64,000 nt of DNA, taken from contig NZ_JAGFOA010000005.1 of assembly GCF_017592545.1 (NCBI RefSeq), positions 62,001 to 126,000 on the forward strand. The letters run 5' to 3'. The translations under genes were made by a program, and so were the position numbers. Source of the stretch: Microbacterium stercoris. Its GTDB lineage: Bacteria; Actinomycetota; Actinomycetes; Actinomycetales; Microbacteriaceae. The notes beneath the pieces were generated by a model, which worked only from the letters and a program-made list of their open reading frames with translations, made no database searches and was not told where the DNA came from. Shown piece after piece: positions 1-7,821 of this stretch. The stretch's first letter is position 1. Each line of letters begins with the position of its first letter.

Positions 1-953
1 TCGATGAGCACGTCGGCGCACGCCCAGTACTCATCCAGATACGCCCGTTGGGCGGCGACGAGCTCGTCCCACCCGATCCCCAGCGCCTCGATGACGGCGG
101 CATCCGCCCGATCACGCAGCTCGGTGGCCGACGGGGAATCCGACCACTCGTGGCCCACCACCTTGACGATGTCGAGCCGGTCGCCCTCGTTCAGATCCGC
201 TCGGATGGTGGTGCGCGCCAGATCGGCGGATGTCTCCGTCGCGATGACGGGCGGGCCACCGGTGCAGCGCACCACGTGATCCATCGCGACCGCCACGCCC
301 AGGCGGCTGCGCCGGGTGACGTGCACGAGCGTCGCCCGCGTGCCCAGCAGGTGGTCTCCGAGGCTCTCCAACGGCGCCGCCAGCGCCTCCTTGACGCGCG
401 GATCCGGATGCACCTCGGTCAGGGGCTCGTTTGCGACGATCTCGGACTGGACGGTGATCGCGCACGGCCCGTCACCCGCACGCACCTCGTAGCGCACCGC
501 CGCGACCGACCGGTGCGTCAGCGACACCAGACGGGTGGACACGATCTCGACCGTGCGTCCCGCAGGAGACGTCCACTCGATCTCCCGGGTCAGCGTGCCC
601 GCACGGAAATCGAGGCGCTGCTCGTGGCGGATCACCCGGCCGTGCCGGATGTCGAAGGGCTCGTCGTCGACGAACAGTCGAAGGATCTTCCCGTCGGGGA
701 CGTTGATCACGCTCTGTCCCGCGTCCGGGTAGCCGTATCCGTCCTCGGCGTAGGGCATGGGATGCCGCTCGAAGAATCCGTTGAGGTAGCTGCCGGGCGT
801 GCGGTGAGGGTCGCCCTCGTCGGGGTTGCCTCGCCACCCCAGATGACCGTTGGACAGCGAGAACACCGACTCGCGATGCGCGAGGCCGTGCTCGTCGAAT
901 CCGCTGAGCCCGAGGCTCCAGGGAGCGACGTCGAAGGGAAGGGGCCGGGTCAT
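1..953 (-). CDS. GH65 family sugar phosphorylase/hydrolase (partial, C-terminus outside window)
   Basis: This is the N-terminal 317 codons of a glycoside hydrolase family 65 protein (maltose, trehalose or kojibiose phosphorylase type). The open frame runs off the left edge. SNGHLGWRGNPDEG at residues 34-47 and PGSYLNGFFE at 53-62 are typical of the GH65 N-terminal beta-sandwich; RHEQRLDFRAG follows near residue 120. The catalytic acid lies in the central (alpha/alpha)6 barrel, beyond the edge, so substrate and phosphorolysis versus hydrolysis cannot be decided. The start is ATG at 953, with AGGAGA about 9 bases upstream and a possible -10 box (TAGGTT, 986-991 on the minus strand). A beta-phosphoglucomutase often follows such genes and would lie outside the window. 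The family call is strong; the exact enzyme is open. Confidence 0.85.
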   Translation of the reverse strand, partial: MTRPLPFDVAPWSLGLSGFDEHGLAHRESVFSLSNGHLGWRGNPDEGDPHRTPGSYLNGFFERHPMPYAEDGYGYPDAGQSVINVPDGKILRLFVDDEPFDIRHGRVIRHEQRLDFRAGTLTREIEWTSPAGRTVEIVSTRLVSLTHRSVAAVRYEVRAGDGPCAITVQSEIVANEPLTEVHPDPRVKEALAAPLESLGDHLLGTRATLVHVTRRSRLGVAVAMDHVVRCTGGPPVIATETSADLARTTIRADLNEGDRLDIVKVVGHEWSDSPSATELRDRADAAVIEALGIGWDELVAAQRAYLDEYWACADVLI

Positions 954-1106
954 GCGTCGTCTCCTCGTCGCGGCGTCACACTCGGAACCTAACAAGCCCG
1001 ACCGATCACGCCACAGCCGCTGACATGACCCCCGCCGTCGTGGTATCGACCCGCGCGTCCGGCTGCGTGGACACGGGACTCGCGGCGTGGGCGCGCCAGG
1101 CGGGCC

Positions 1107-1112
1107 TAGGGT
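1107..1112 (+). promoter_or_regulatory. -10 box of leaderless promoter for the dehydrogenase at 1120
   Basis: TAGGGT lies 7 bases before the ATG at 1120 and there is no Shine-Dalgarno. The transcript probably starts at or beside the start codon, which selects this ATG over one 33 bases upstream. Confidence 0.6.
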
Positions 1113-1119
1113 CGATCGC

Positions 1120-2004
1120 ATGGGTCAGCGCAGGGTCGGTTTCATCGGGCTGGGGATCATGGGCGCGCCGATGGCCGCGAACCTCGCGAAGCGCGGTTTC
1201 GATGTGGTCGTGTGGGGGCGAAGCCGCACCGCCGTCGAGGACGCCGTGACCGCCGGCGCTCGTGCGGCCGAGAGCGTCGCCGACCTGTTCGCGCAGGTCG
1301 ACACGGTCATCCTGATGCTGCGCGACGAGCAGGCGGTCGACGCGGTGCTGGCGCGCGGCACGGATCAGTTCCCGCACCTTGTCGCCGGACACACGATCGT
1401 GCAGATGGGCACGTTCACGACCGCGTTCTCCCGGGCGCTCGCTGATGAGGTCGAGGCCGTCGGCGGTCAGTACGTCGAGGCACCCGTGTCAGGGTCTCGG
1501 GGGCCGGCCGTCGCCGGCACACTCGTGGCGATGATCGCCGGATCCGATGACGCGATCGCGCGGGTCGAGCCCCTGATCGACGCGATGTGCGGGCAGCGCT
1601 TCCGCTGCGGCGCCGTTCCCGAGGCACTCGCCACCAAGCTGGCGGTGAACACGTTCCTCGTCACGATGGTCACGGGCCTTGCCGAGGCGTTCCATATCGG
1701 GGAGCGCACGGGCGTCGACCTCGCGGTCCTGCGCGACGTGCTGGCGGCCGGTCCCATGGCGTCGGTGGTGTCGCAGGGCAAGGCCCTCAAGCTCACCGAG
1801 AGCGACCTCTCGCCGCAGGCGGCGCTGGCCGACGTGCTCAAGAATGCGCGCCTCATCGAGCGGGCGGCCGAGGCGGCGGGCGCGGCGCATCCGCTCACGA
1901 GCGCCAGCCGCTCGCTGTACGAGGACGCCGTCGAGGCCGGATGGGGCGGCCTCGACATGATCGGCGTGATCGACGCGCTGCGCGCCCGCGCGGACCGCGG
2001 CTGA
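1120..2004 (+). CDS. NAD(P)-dependent 3-hydroxyisobutyrate dehydrogenase-family oxidoreductase
   Basis: This 294-residue protein belongs to the beta-hydroxyacid dehydrogenase family, which oxidises or reduces short 3-hydroxy acids such as 3-hydroxyisobutyrate, tartronate semialdehyde or glyoxylate derivatives. The Rossmann motif GLGIMG is at residues 10-15. The substrate-binding loop APVSGSRGPA is at 121-130, and the catalytic lysine of the family is K173 in ATKLAVN. Length matches the family. The gene stands alone between an unrelated minus-strand gene and a DUF6328 gene, and a strong hairpin follows it, so context does not reveal the substrate. It is probably cytosolic. Confidence 0.88.
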   Translation: MGQRRVGFIGLGIMGAPMAANLAKRGFDVVVWGRSRTAVEDAVTAGARAAESVADLFAQVDTVILMLRDEQAVDAVLARGTDQFPHLVAGHTIVQMGTFTTAFSRALADEVEAVGGQYVEAPVSGSRGPAVAGTLVAMIAGSDDAIARVEPLIDAMCGQRFRCGAVPEALATKLAVNTFLVTMVTGLAEAFHIGERTGVDLAVLRDVLAAGPMASVVSQGKALKLTESDLSPQAALADVLKNARLIERAAEAAGAAHPLTSASRSLYEDAVEAGWGGLDMIGVIDALRARADRG

Positions 2005-2155
2005 GCAGGTGCCCCCGCGGCATGGGTAGTTCTCACCCTGTGAGTTCATAGGTCGGCGTGACACGCTGAATCTGCACGTCGTCGACCGGGGGGTTGGCGT
2101 CGCGCCGGCCGTCAGGCCGTTGGGATCGCGCCTCCAGGGGGAGCCCGCGATCCGC

Positions 2156-2205
2156 AAGCCCGGATCCGAGCGAAGCCACCCGTGCGACGCTCGGACCCGG
2201 GCTTT
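2156..2205 (+). terminator. Rho-independent-type terminator after the dehydrogenase
   Basis: Inverted repeat with about 14-bp arms (GCCCGGATCCGAGC pairs with GCTCGGACCCGGGC, one mismatch) and a 17-base loop, followed by TTTAT. The rest of the 286-bp gap 2005-2290 shows no convincing gene. Confidence 0.65.
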
Positions 2206-2290
2206 ATCTCTGCCTGCCACCGCACGCGCCCGTCCGCAACCTCTCCGGCGTGGTTTGCCCGCGCGTGCTCCGCGGCGGGAGGATAGGCCC

Positions 2291-2785
2291 ATGACCGGGG
2301 ATGAACCCTCCACTGAGATGCGAGACGAGACGCCCGCCGAGCGCTTCGATCGCAACTGGAACGACGTGCTGCAGGAGCTGCGCGTCGTGCAGACCGGCAC
2401 GCAGATCCTCACGGGCTTCCTGCTCGCGCTCGCGTTCCAGCCCACCTTCGTCGATCTCACCCGGGGGCAGAAGGTCTTCTACCTGGTCCTCGTAGTGCTC
2501 GCCGGTCTCAGCGCGATCATCGCGTTCGCGCCGGTGGCGCTGCATCGGATCCTGTTCGGGGAGGGCGCCAAGGGCACGATCGTCGCCTACGGCCACGTCG
2601 CGCTGGTCACGGCGCTCGCCGTGGTGTCGGTGCTGCTCGTGGGGGTGGTGGGTTTTGTGTTCGACTTCATGGTGAGCACGGCCGTCGCCGCCGCGGTCGC
2701 CGCCTGCCTCGCCGTGATCGTGCTCGCGCTCTGGCTCGTCATCCCGCTGGTGCTCAAGAGACGGCAGGTGCGACTGACATGGTGA
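2291..2785 (+). CDS. DUF6328 family membrane protein
   Basis: This 164-residue integral membrane protein has the DUF6328 signature: a cytosolic N-terminus with RFDRNWNDVLQELRVVQTG (about residues 18-36), then four hydrophobic spans and a basic C-terminus. Members are widespread in actinobacteria and some databases label them sodium:proton antiporters, but no activity is established. The ATG at 2291 has GGGAGG at 2277-2282. The end overlaps the start of the nitrilase gene by 7 bases, so the two are probably cotranscribed and translationally coupled. Nothing in the sequence indicates a substrate. Confidence 0.8.
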   Translation: MTGDEPSTEMRDETPAERFDRNWNDVLQELRVVQTGTQILTGFLLALAFQPTFVDLTRGQKVFYLVLVVLAGLSAIIAFAPVALHRILFGEGAKGTIVAYGHVALVTALAVVSVLLVGVVGFVFDFMVSTAVAAAVAACLAVIVLALWLVIPLVLKRRQVRLTW

Positions 2786-3603
2786 CGACCGGATCCGGAT
2801 CCCGCGCCCTCGGCATCGCCGTCGCCCAGTTCGCGCCGACGGCCGACGCGTCAGCGAACCTCGCCGAGATCGACCGCCTCGCCCGGCGCGCCGTCGCGCG
2901 CGGGGCGTCGGTCGTCGTGTTCCCCGAGTACTCCAGCTATTTCGTCGACCCCTTCGACACGACACTGGCTTCGAACGCGCAGCCGCTCGACGGTTCCTTC
3001 GTGCAGACCCTCGCGGCGCTCGCCGGCGAACTGGGCGTGCATCTCGTGGCCGGTCTGCTCGAGAAGGCCGAGAGCGGATCGCGCGTGCGCAACACGGTCG
3101 TCGCCGTGGACGGATCCGGAGTCGTCGCGTCGTACCGCAAGCAGCATCTGTACGACGCCTTCGGCCAGCGGGAGTCCGACTGGGTCGAGCCGGGTGAGCT
3201 CACGCCGCCGCAGACCTTCCAGATCGCCGGCCTCACGTTCGGGCTGATGACCTGCTACGACCTCCGCTTCCCCGAGGTCGCTCGCGCGCTCGCAGACGCC
3301 GGGGCCGACGTGGCGCTGGTGCCAGCCGAGTGGGTGCGCGGCCCGCTGAAGGAGCACGCCTGGGCCACGCTGCTCGCCGCACGCGCCATCGAGAACACGA
3401 TGTACGTCGCGGCCGCGGATCACCCGCCCACTCTGGGGGTGGGCCACTCGGCCGTCATCGATCCCCTCGGCGTCACGGTCGCACAGATCGGCACCGGCAC
3501 CGACGTCGCCGTGGCGTGGGCGGACCACGACACGATCGCCAACGTGCGCCGGGTGAACCCCGCGCTGGAGCTGCGCCGCTATCGCGTGCTGCCTCGCGAC
3601 TGA
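2779..3603 (+). CDS. Carbon-nitrogen hydrolase (nitrilase superfamily amidase)
   Basis: This 274-residue cytosolic amidase of the nitrilase superfamily carries the full catalytic triad: E50 in FPEY, K121 in YRKQHLYDAF, and C159 in MTCYDLRFPE. The DLRFPE context after the cysteine is typical of the omega-amidase/Nit branch, whose members hydrolyse small amides such as 2-oxoglutaramate or deaminated glutathione. The substrate cannot be fixed from sequence. The ATG overlaps the last codons of the upstream DUF6328 gene, implying coupling. The gene ends 41 bases from a convergent aminotransferase gene. Omega-amidases work with transaminases in other organisms, so the neighbour may be relevant, but that is inference. 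Confidence 0.88.
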   Translation: MVTTGSGSRALGIAVAQFAPTADASANLAEIDRLARRAVARGASVVVFPEYSSYFVDPFDTTLASNAQPLDGSFVQTLAALAGELGVHLVAGLLEKAESGSRVRNTVVAVDGSGVVASYRKQHLYDAFGQRESDWVEPGELTPPQTFQIAGLTFGLMTCYDLRFPEVARALADAGADVALVPAEWVRGPLKEHAWATLLAARAIENTMYVAAADHPPTLGVGHSAVIDPLGVTVAQIGTGTDVAVAWADHDTIANVRRVNPALELRRYRVLPRD

Positions 3604-3644
3604 CGTTGTGCGCGGCGACCGCCCAGCGGGCCGCGCGACCGATG

Positions 3645-4844
3645 TCAGCGCAGAGTGCGGAGCCGCTTCACCGCCTCGTCGAGCACCTCGACCCGCTTGC
3701 AGGCCGCGAAGCGGACGAGCGTCGCGTATTCGGCGCGACGGGCGGGGGAGACGAACGCCGTGATCGGGATCCCGACCACGCCGGCCTCGGCGAGCGGACC
3801 GCGGCAGAACTCGTCGGCATCGGTCGCGCCCAGCGAGGCGGCGTCCGCCACCGTGAAGTACGAGCCGCGCGGCTCGGAGACGGCCAGTCCGGCGGCACGC
3901 AGTCCGGTGCCCAGCAGATCCTTCTTGTGCGCCATGTCGGCGCGCACGCCGGCGAAGAACGTGTCCGGGAGTCGCAGCCCCACGGCGATCGCGGGCTGGA
4001 ACGGCGACCCGTTCACATAGGTGAGGTACTGCTTGACCGTCAGCGCGGCCGTGACCAGCTCCGCGGGACCGGTGAACCAGCCGATCTTCCACCCGGTCGT
4101 GCGGAACGTCTTTCCGGCCGACGAGATCGTCAGCGTGCGCTCCCATCCGCCCGGCAGGGTGGCCACGGGGGTGTGCGCGACGCCGAACGTGAGGTGCTCG
4201 TAGACCTCGTCGGTGACGATGATCGCGTTGTGCATGTGCGCGAGACGGATGACCTCCTCGAGCACGGCGCGCTCCAGCACCGCACCGGTGGGGTTGTGCG
4301 GGTTGTTGACCAGGATGATCCGGGTGCGCTCGTTCACGACGGAGGCGAGCTCGTCGAGATCCGGCTGGAAGTCGGGAAAGCGCAGCGGCACGGTGCGCAG
4401 CGTGGCGCCCGACAGCGCGACGCAGGCGGCGTACGAGTCGTAGTAGGGCTCGAAGACGACCACCTCGTCGTCCGCACCCTCCACGAACGCGAGGAGCGCC
4501 GCGGCGAGCGCCTCGGTCGCCCCGGCGGTGACCACCACCTGGGTCGCGGGGTCGATGTCGAGGCCGTAGAAGCGGTGCTGATGCTCGCAGATCGCCTCCC
4601 GCAGATCGAGGATCCCGAGGCCGGGCGGGTACTGGTTCGCCCCGGTGGCGATGGCCTCGCGGGCGGCTTCGAGAACCTCCGCGGGCCCGTCCTCATCGGG
4701 GAATCCCTGGCCCAGATTGAGGGCTCCGGTGCGCATGGCCAGGGCGCTCATCTCTGCGAAGATGGTGCTCGCGACCGATCCGTCGGCGCGGAGGAGGCCC
4801 GCGCCCGCTGCGGTGCGGCGCCAGCCGCCGGGGATGTTCTGCAT
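3645..4844 (-). CDS. PLP-dependent class I/II aminotransferase (KAT/DapC-like)
   Basis: This 399-residue fold-type I aminotransferase has its PLP lysine at K245 in SSAGKTFRTTGWKIGW. NNPHNPTG (about 180-187) and TDEVYEHL (211-218) contact the cofactor, and YPPGLGILDLREAI (72-85) is typical of the kynurenine/methionine aminotransferase-like subgroup. In Mycobacterium a relative is annotated as N-succinyldiaminopimelate aminotransferase (DapC), so lysine biosynthesis is possible, but no dap gene is near. It is divergent from the HtrA-type protease gene. A leaderless promoter fixes the start at 4844. Confidence 0.85.
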   Translation of the reverse strand: MQNIPGGWRRTAAGAGLLRADGSVASTIFAEMSALAMRTGALNLGQGFPDEDGPAEVLEAAREAIATGANQYPPGLGILDLREAICEHQHRFYGLDIDPATQVVVTAGATEALAAALLAFVEGADDEVVVFEPYYDSYAACVALSGATLRTVPLRFPDFQPDLDELASVVNERTRIILVNNPHNPTGAVLERAVLEEVIRLAHMHNAIIVTDEVYEHLTFGVAHTPVATLPGGWERTLTISSAGKTFRTTGWKIGWFTGPAELVTAALTVKQYLTYVNGSPFQPAIAVGLRLPDTFFAGVRADMAHKKDLLGTGLRAAGLAVSEPRGSYFTVADAASLGATDADEFCRGPLAEAGVVGIPITAFVSPARRAEYATLVRFAACKRVEVLDEAVKRLRTLR

Positions 4845-4850
4845 TCCGTC

Positions 4851-4856
4851 AGGCTA
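4851..4856 (-). promoter_or_regulatory. -10 box of leaderless promoter for the aminotransferase
   Basis: On the minus strand TAGCCT precedes the ATG at 4844 by 6 bases, and no ribosome binding site is visible. Confidence 0.55.
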
Positions 4857-4952
4857 GCCGCGTCACGAAGTCACAATTCAGGCTTACCGTCGTCATAGGA
4901 AGCACAAAGGATGCGGCGCGACGCTGTAAGGGCTTTGGAAGAAGGAGCAGCG

Positions 4953-6512
4953 ATGAACACCGAGCGTTCCGACGAGAACAGCGTCCAGCCTGAGGGCGCC
5001 TCCGCCGACAGCACGACCCCGCAGACCGCGGCGGAGCACAATGCTCCGTCCGACCTGCCCATTCCGCCGCGCCCGCCGCTGCCGCCGTCGGCGGCGCAGG
5101 CGCCGCAGCACCCGGGCGCCCAGCAGTTCGCTGCTCCCGGCCCGCACGCCTCCTACGGGCAGGCGCCGCAGCAGCCGCACCACGTCTACACGGGCGAGGG
5201 ATTCGGACGGGGCGCGCACCACGGCGCGCCGGCGGATCACCAGCCCACAACGCCGATGTACGGAGCCACGCAGCCCCTGCCGCACACGTGGAACGGGCAG
5301 GATGCCGCGCAGAAGGCGCCGCGCAAGAAGGGCGCGGGCAAGGTCGCCGCGCTTCTCGTGGCAGCCGCGCTGGTCGGCGGCACCGCGGGTGTGGGCAGCT
5401 CGGCGCTGTGGGATCAGCTGTCGGGACCGGCCGGGTCGCCCAGCGCCGCTTCCGGGCCCTCGAGCATCACCGTGAACAACCCGGGCTCGGTCAACGAGGC
5501 CACCGCGATCGCCACCCAGGTGCTCCCCAGCGTCGTGACGATCGACGTGAGCGGCGACAACCAGGCGGGATCCGGATCCGGAGCCATCCTCACCGAGGAC
5601 GGCTACGTCGTCACGAACACGCACGTGGTCACGCTCGGCGGCTCCACCGCCGACCCGCAGATCCGCGTCACGACGTCGGACGGGCGCATCTTCAGCGCGG
5701 AGGTCGTCGGCACCGACCCCACGTACGACCTCGCGGTCATCAAGCTGCAGGACGCATCCGGCCTCACCCCGATCGAGTTCGCCGACTCGTCGAAGCTCAA
5801 CGTGGGCGACACGACCGCCGCCGTCGGCGCTCCGCTGGGGCTCTCCAACACGGTGACCACCGGAATCGTGAGCGCGCTCAACCGCAGCATCGAGATCGCG
5901 TCGTCGGCCGCGCCCGACTCGGGCGACCAGGCCCAGCCGGATCCGGATGACCAGAACGGCCCCTTCCGCTTCGACAACGGCCAGCCGCAGCAGCAGGGCA
6001 CGCCGAGCCAGTCGATCTCGATCGCCGTCATCCAGACCGACGCGGCCATCAACCACGGCAACTCGGGTGGAGCCCTGGTCGACGCCAAGGGACGTCTGAT
6101 CGGCATCAACGTCGCCATCGCGTCGTCGGGCGGAAGCGAGGAGTCCGGATCCATCGGGGTCGGCTTCGCGATCCCGTCGAACATCGTGCAGCGCATCACC
6201 GACGAGCTCAAGGAGAACGGCGAGGCCACGCACGGCCTGCTGGGCGCGAGCGTGCAGCCGTCGATCGCCGATGAGGACGCCACCGTCGCGGGCGCGCTGA
6301 TCGCCGAGGTCACCGACGGCGGCGCCGCCGAGGCCGCCGGCCTCGAGAAGGGCGACATCATCACGAAGTTCAACGGCGTGCCGATCTCCAACGCGGTCGA
6401 CCTCACCGCGCAGGTGCGTGCGGTCGCGGGTGGGAGCGACGCCACGGTCACCTACGTGCGCGACGGCCGGAGCCGCGATGTCGAGGTGACGCTGGGCCAG
6501 CTCACCCAGTAA
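4953..6512 (+). CDS. HtrA/DegP-type S1C serine protease with C-terminal PDZ domain
   Basis: This 519-residue envelope quality-control protease has a cytosolic N-terminal tail of about 125 residues rich in Pro, Gln, His and Ala. A basic stretch and one membrane span (about 129-151) follow, then a trypsin-like domain outside the membrane and a PDZ domain (about 430-515). The catalytic triad is visible: H224 in TNTHVV, D259 in DPTYDLAVIKL, S371 in GNSGGAL. A Pro/Gln/Asp-rich loop (about 320-352) interrupts the protease domain. The start is ATG at 4953 with AAGGAG upstream; an in-frame ATG at 4911 lacks a site. The gene is divergent from the aminotransferase and upstream of cell-wall transferase genes. 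Similar proteins in actinobacteria degrade misfolded wall proteins. Confidence 0.92.
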   Translation: MNTERSDENSVQPEGASADSTTPQTAAEHNAPSDLPIPPRPPLPPSAAQAPQHPGAQQFAAPGPHASYGQAPQQPHHVYTGEGFGRGAHHGAPADHQPTTPMYGATQPLPHTWNGQDAAQKAPRKKGAGKVAALLVAAALVGGTAGVGSSALWDQLSGPAGSPSAASGPSSITVNNPGSVNEATAIATQVLPSVVTIDVSGDNQAGSGSGAILTEDGYVVTNTHVVTLGGSTADPQIRVTTSDGRIFSAEVVGTDPTYDLAVIKLQDASGLTPIEFADSSKLNVGDTTAAVGAPLGLSNTVTTGIVSALNRSIEIASSAAPDSGDQAQPDPDDQNGPFRFDNGQPQQQGTPSQSISIAVIQTDAAINHGNSGGALVDAKGRLIGINVAIASSGGSEESGSIGVGFAIPSNIVQRITDELKENGEATHGLLGASVQPSIADEDATVAGALIAEVTDGGAAEAAGLEKGDIITKFNGVPISNAVDLTAQVRAVAGGSDATVTYVRDGRSRDVEVTLGQLTQ

Positions 6513-6546
6513 CCGCGTCCCGCAGGGCGCAGGAGGCCACCCCGTC

Positions 6547-6552
6547 TAGGCT
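6547..6552 (+). promoter_or_regulatory. -10 box of leaderless promoter for the first CDP-glycerol transferase
   Basis: TAGGCT lies 6 bases before the GTG at 6559. No Shine-Dalgarno is present, so this supports the GTG start. Confidence 0.55.
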
Positions 6553-6558
6553 GACGGG

Positions 6559-7821
6559 GTGGCCTCCTTCTCGTTCCGCGCGGGCAATGCGCGGAAGATC
6601 GCGCGGCTGCCGCTGTACGCGCTCGGTCGTCTCGTCACCGCTGTCGTGCCGCGCGGCGAGCGCTGGGTCTTCGGCTGCGGCGCGGGCATCGGCGACGGGC
6701 CGCTCGAGGTCTGGCGTGTCGCGCACGCGCACGGGCATGACGCGATGTGGCTGACCGACGACCCCGCCGAGCAGGCTGAGGCCCGCCGGCTCGGAATCCC
6801 CACGAAGGCGAAGTCGTCGCTCGCGGGATTCTGGGCGACGGCCCGGGCGGGCGTGATCGTGGTCGCGTACGGCCTCGGCGACGTGAACCCCTACGCCCTC
6901 AGCGGTCGTGTGGTCATCGCGCAGCTGTGGCACGGCATCCCGCTCAAGCGCATCGGGCTGGATGCGCCCGAGACGCTGCGCAGCCCCGTTCCGTTCGCGA
7001 CCGATCTGGTCAGCCGTGCGCTCGGCATCCTGTACCGGATGTCCAACCGCCGCATCGACGTGCTGCCCGCCGCATCGCACCTCGTGCGTGCACGGCTCGA
7101 GACCGCGTTCGGTGTGCCCGACGACCGCATCGTCGTGACCGGAGAGCCGCGCGTCGACGTGCTCTCCCGCGGCACCGCGGAGGAGCGACGGCGCGACGCT
7201 CGTGGCCTTCTGCAGCGGCTCATCCCCGATCTGTCCGACAGCTCCGCGCTGATCCTCTACGCCCCGACCTGGCGCGACGGCGATGCGGATCCGGCCGTGC
7301 CGTCCGATGACGACTGGCGGGCCATCGACGAGGTGCTTCGGCGTCGAGACGCCGTGCTGCTCGTGCGTTCGCACCGCCTCGGGGCCGGCGAGTACGCGCC
7401 GCCGGCTGACGTGACGCGGGTGCGCGAGCTCGGAGCCGACGTGCTCGGCGACATCACGCCCGCCCTGTCGGGGCTCGACGCGCTCGTCACCGACTACTCG
7501 TCGCTCGCCTACGACACCGCTCTCGTGCCGCTTCCCGTGCTGTACCTGGCACCCGACGTCGCCGAGTACTCGCGGCGACGCGGCTTCTACGGCGCCTACC
7601 GCGACATCGCGGGTGACGACGCGGCCTCGACCTGGGGTGAGCTCGTGCCGCAGCTCGATGCGCTGCTCGGCGACCCCGAGGTCGTGGCGCACAGAACAGA
7701 GCGCGCTCGCCGTGTGAGCGATCACGTGCACGCATTCCGTGACGGCCGCGCCGCTCAGCGCGTCTACGCGGTCATCTCTGCGCGCGCGAGCGCGTCCCCT
7801 CGACGGAAGGCGAGTCGATGA
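6559..7821 (+). CDS. CDP-glycerol glycerophosphotransferase family protein (TagB/TagF-like), copy 1
   Basis: This 420-residue member of the CDP-glycerol:poly(glycerophosphate) glycerophosphotransferase family would transfer glycerol-phosphate or another polyol-phosphate onto a wall polymer at the inner membrane face. The GT-B fold signatures are present: QLWHGIPLKRIG (122-133), TGEPRVD (194-200), YAPTWRD (234-240) and DYSS (312-315), the last near the nucleotide site. There is no signal peptide; the basic N-terminus (about 1-25) may bind the membrane. It starts with GTG and overlaps the next gene by 4 bases (ATGA), so the two transferases are made together. The acceptor and whether it primes or polymerises are unknown. 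Confidence 0.85.
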   Translation: MASFSFRAGNARKIARLPLYALGRLVTAVVPRGERWVFGCGAGIGDGPLEVWRVAHAHGHDAMWLTDDPAEQAEARRLGIPTKAKSSLAGFWATARAGVIVVAYGLGDVNPYALSGRVVIAQLWHGIPLKRIGLDAPETLRSPVPFATDLVSRALGILYRMSNRRIDVLPAASHLVRARLETAFGVPDDRIVVTGEPRVDVLSRGTAEERRRDARGLLQRLIPDLSDSSALILYAPTWRDGDADPAVPSDDDWRAIDEVLRRRDAVLLVRSHRLGAGEYAPPADVTRVRELGADVLGDITPALSGLDALVTDYSSLAYDTALVPLPVLYLAPDVAEYSRRRGFYGAYRDIAGDDAASTWGELVPQLDALLGDPEVVAHRTERARRVSDHVHAFRDGRAAQRVYAVISARASASPRRKASR

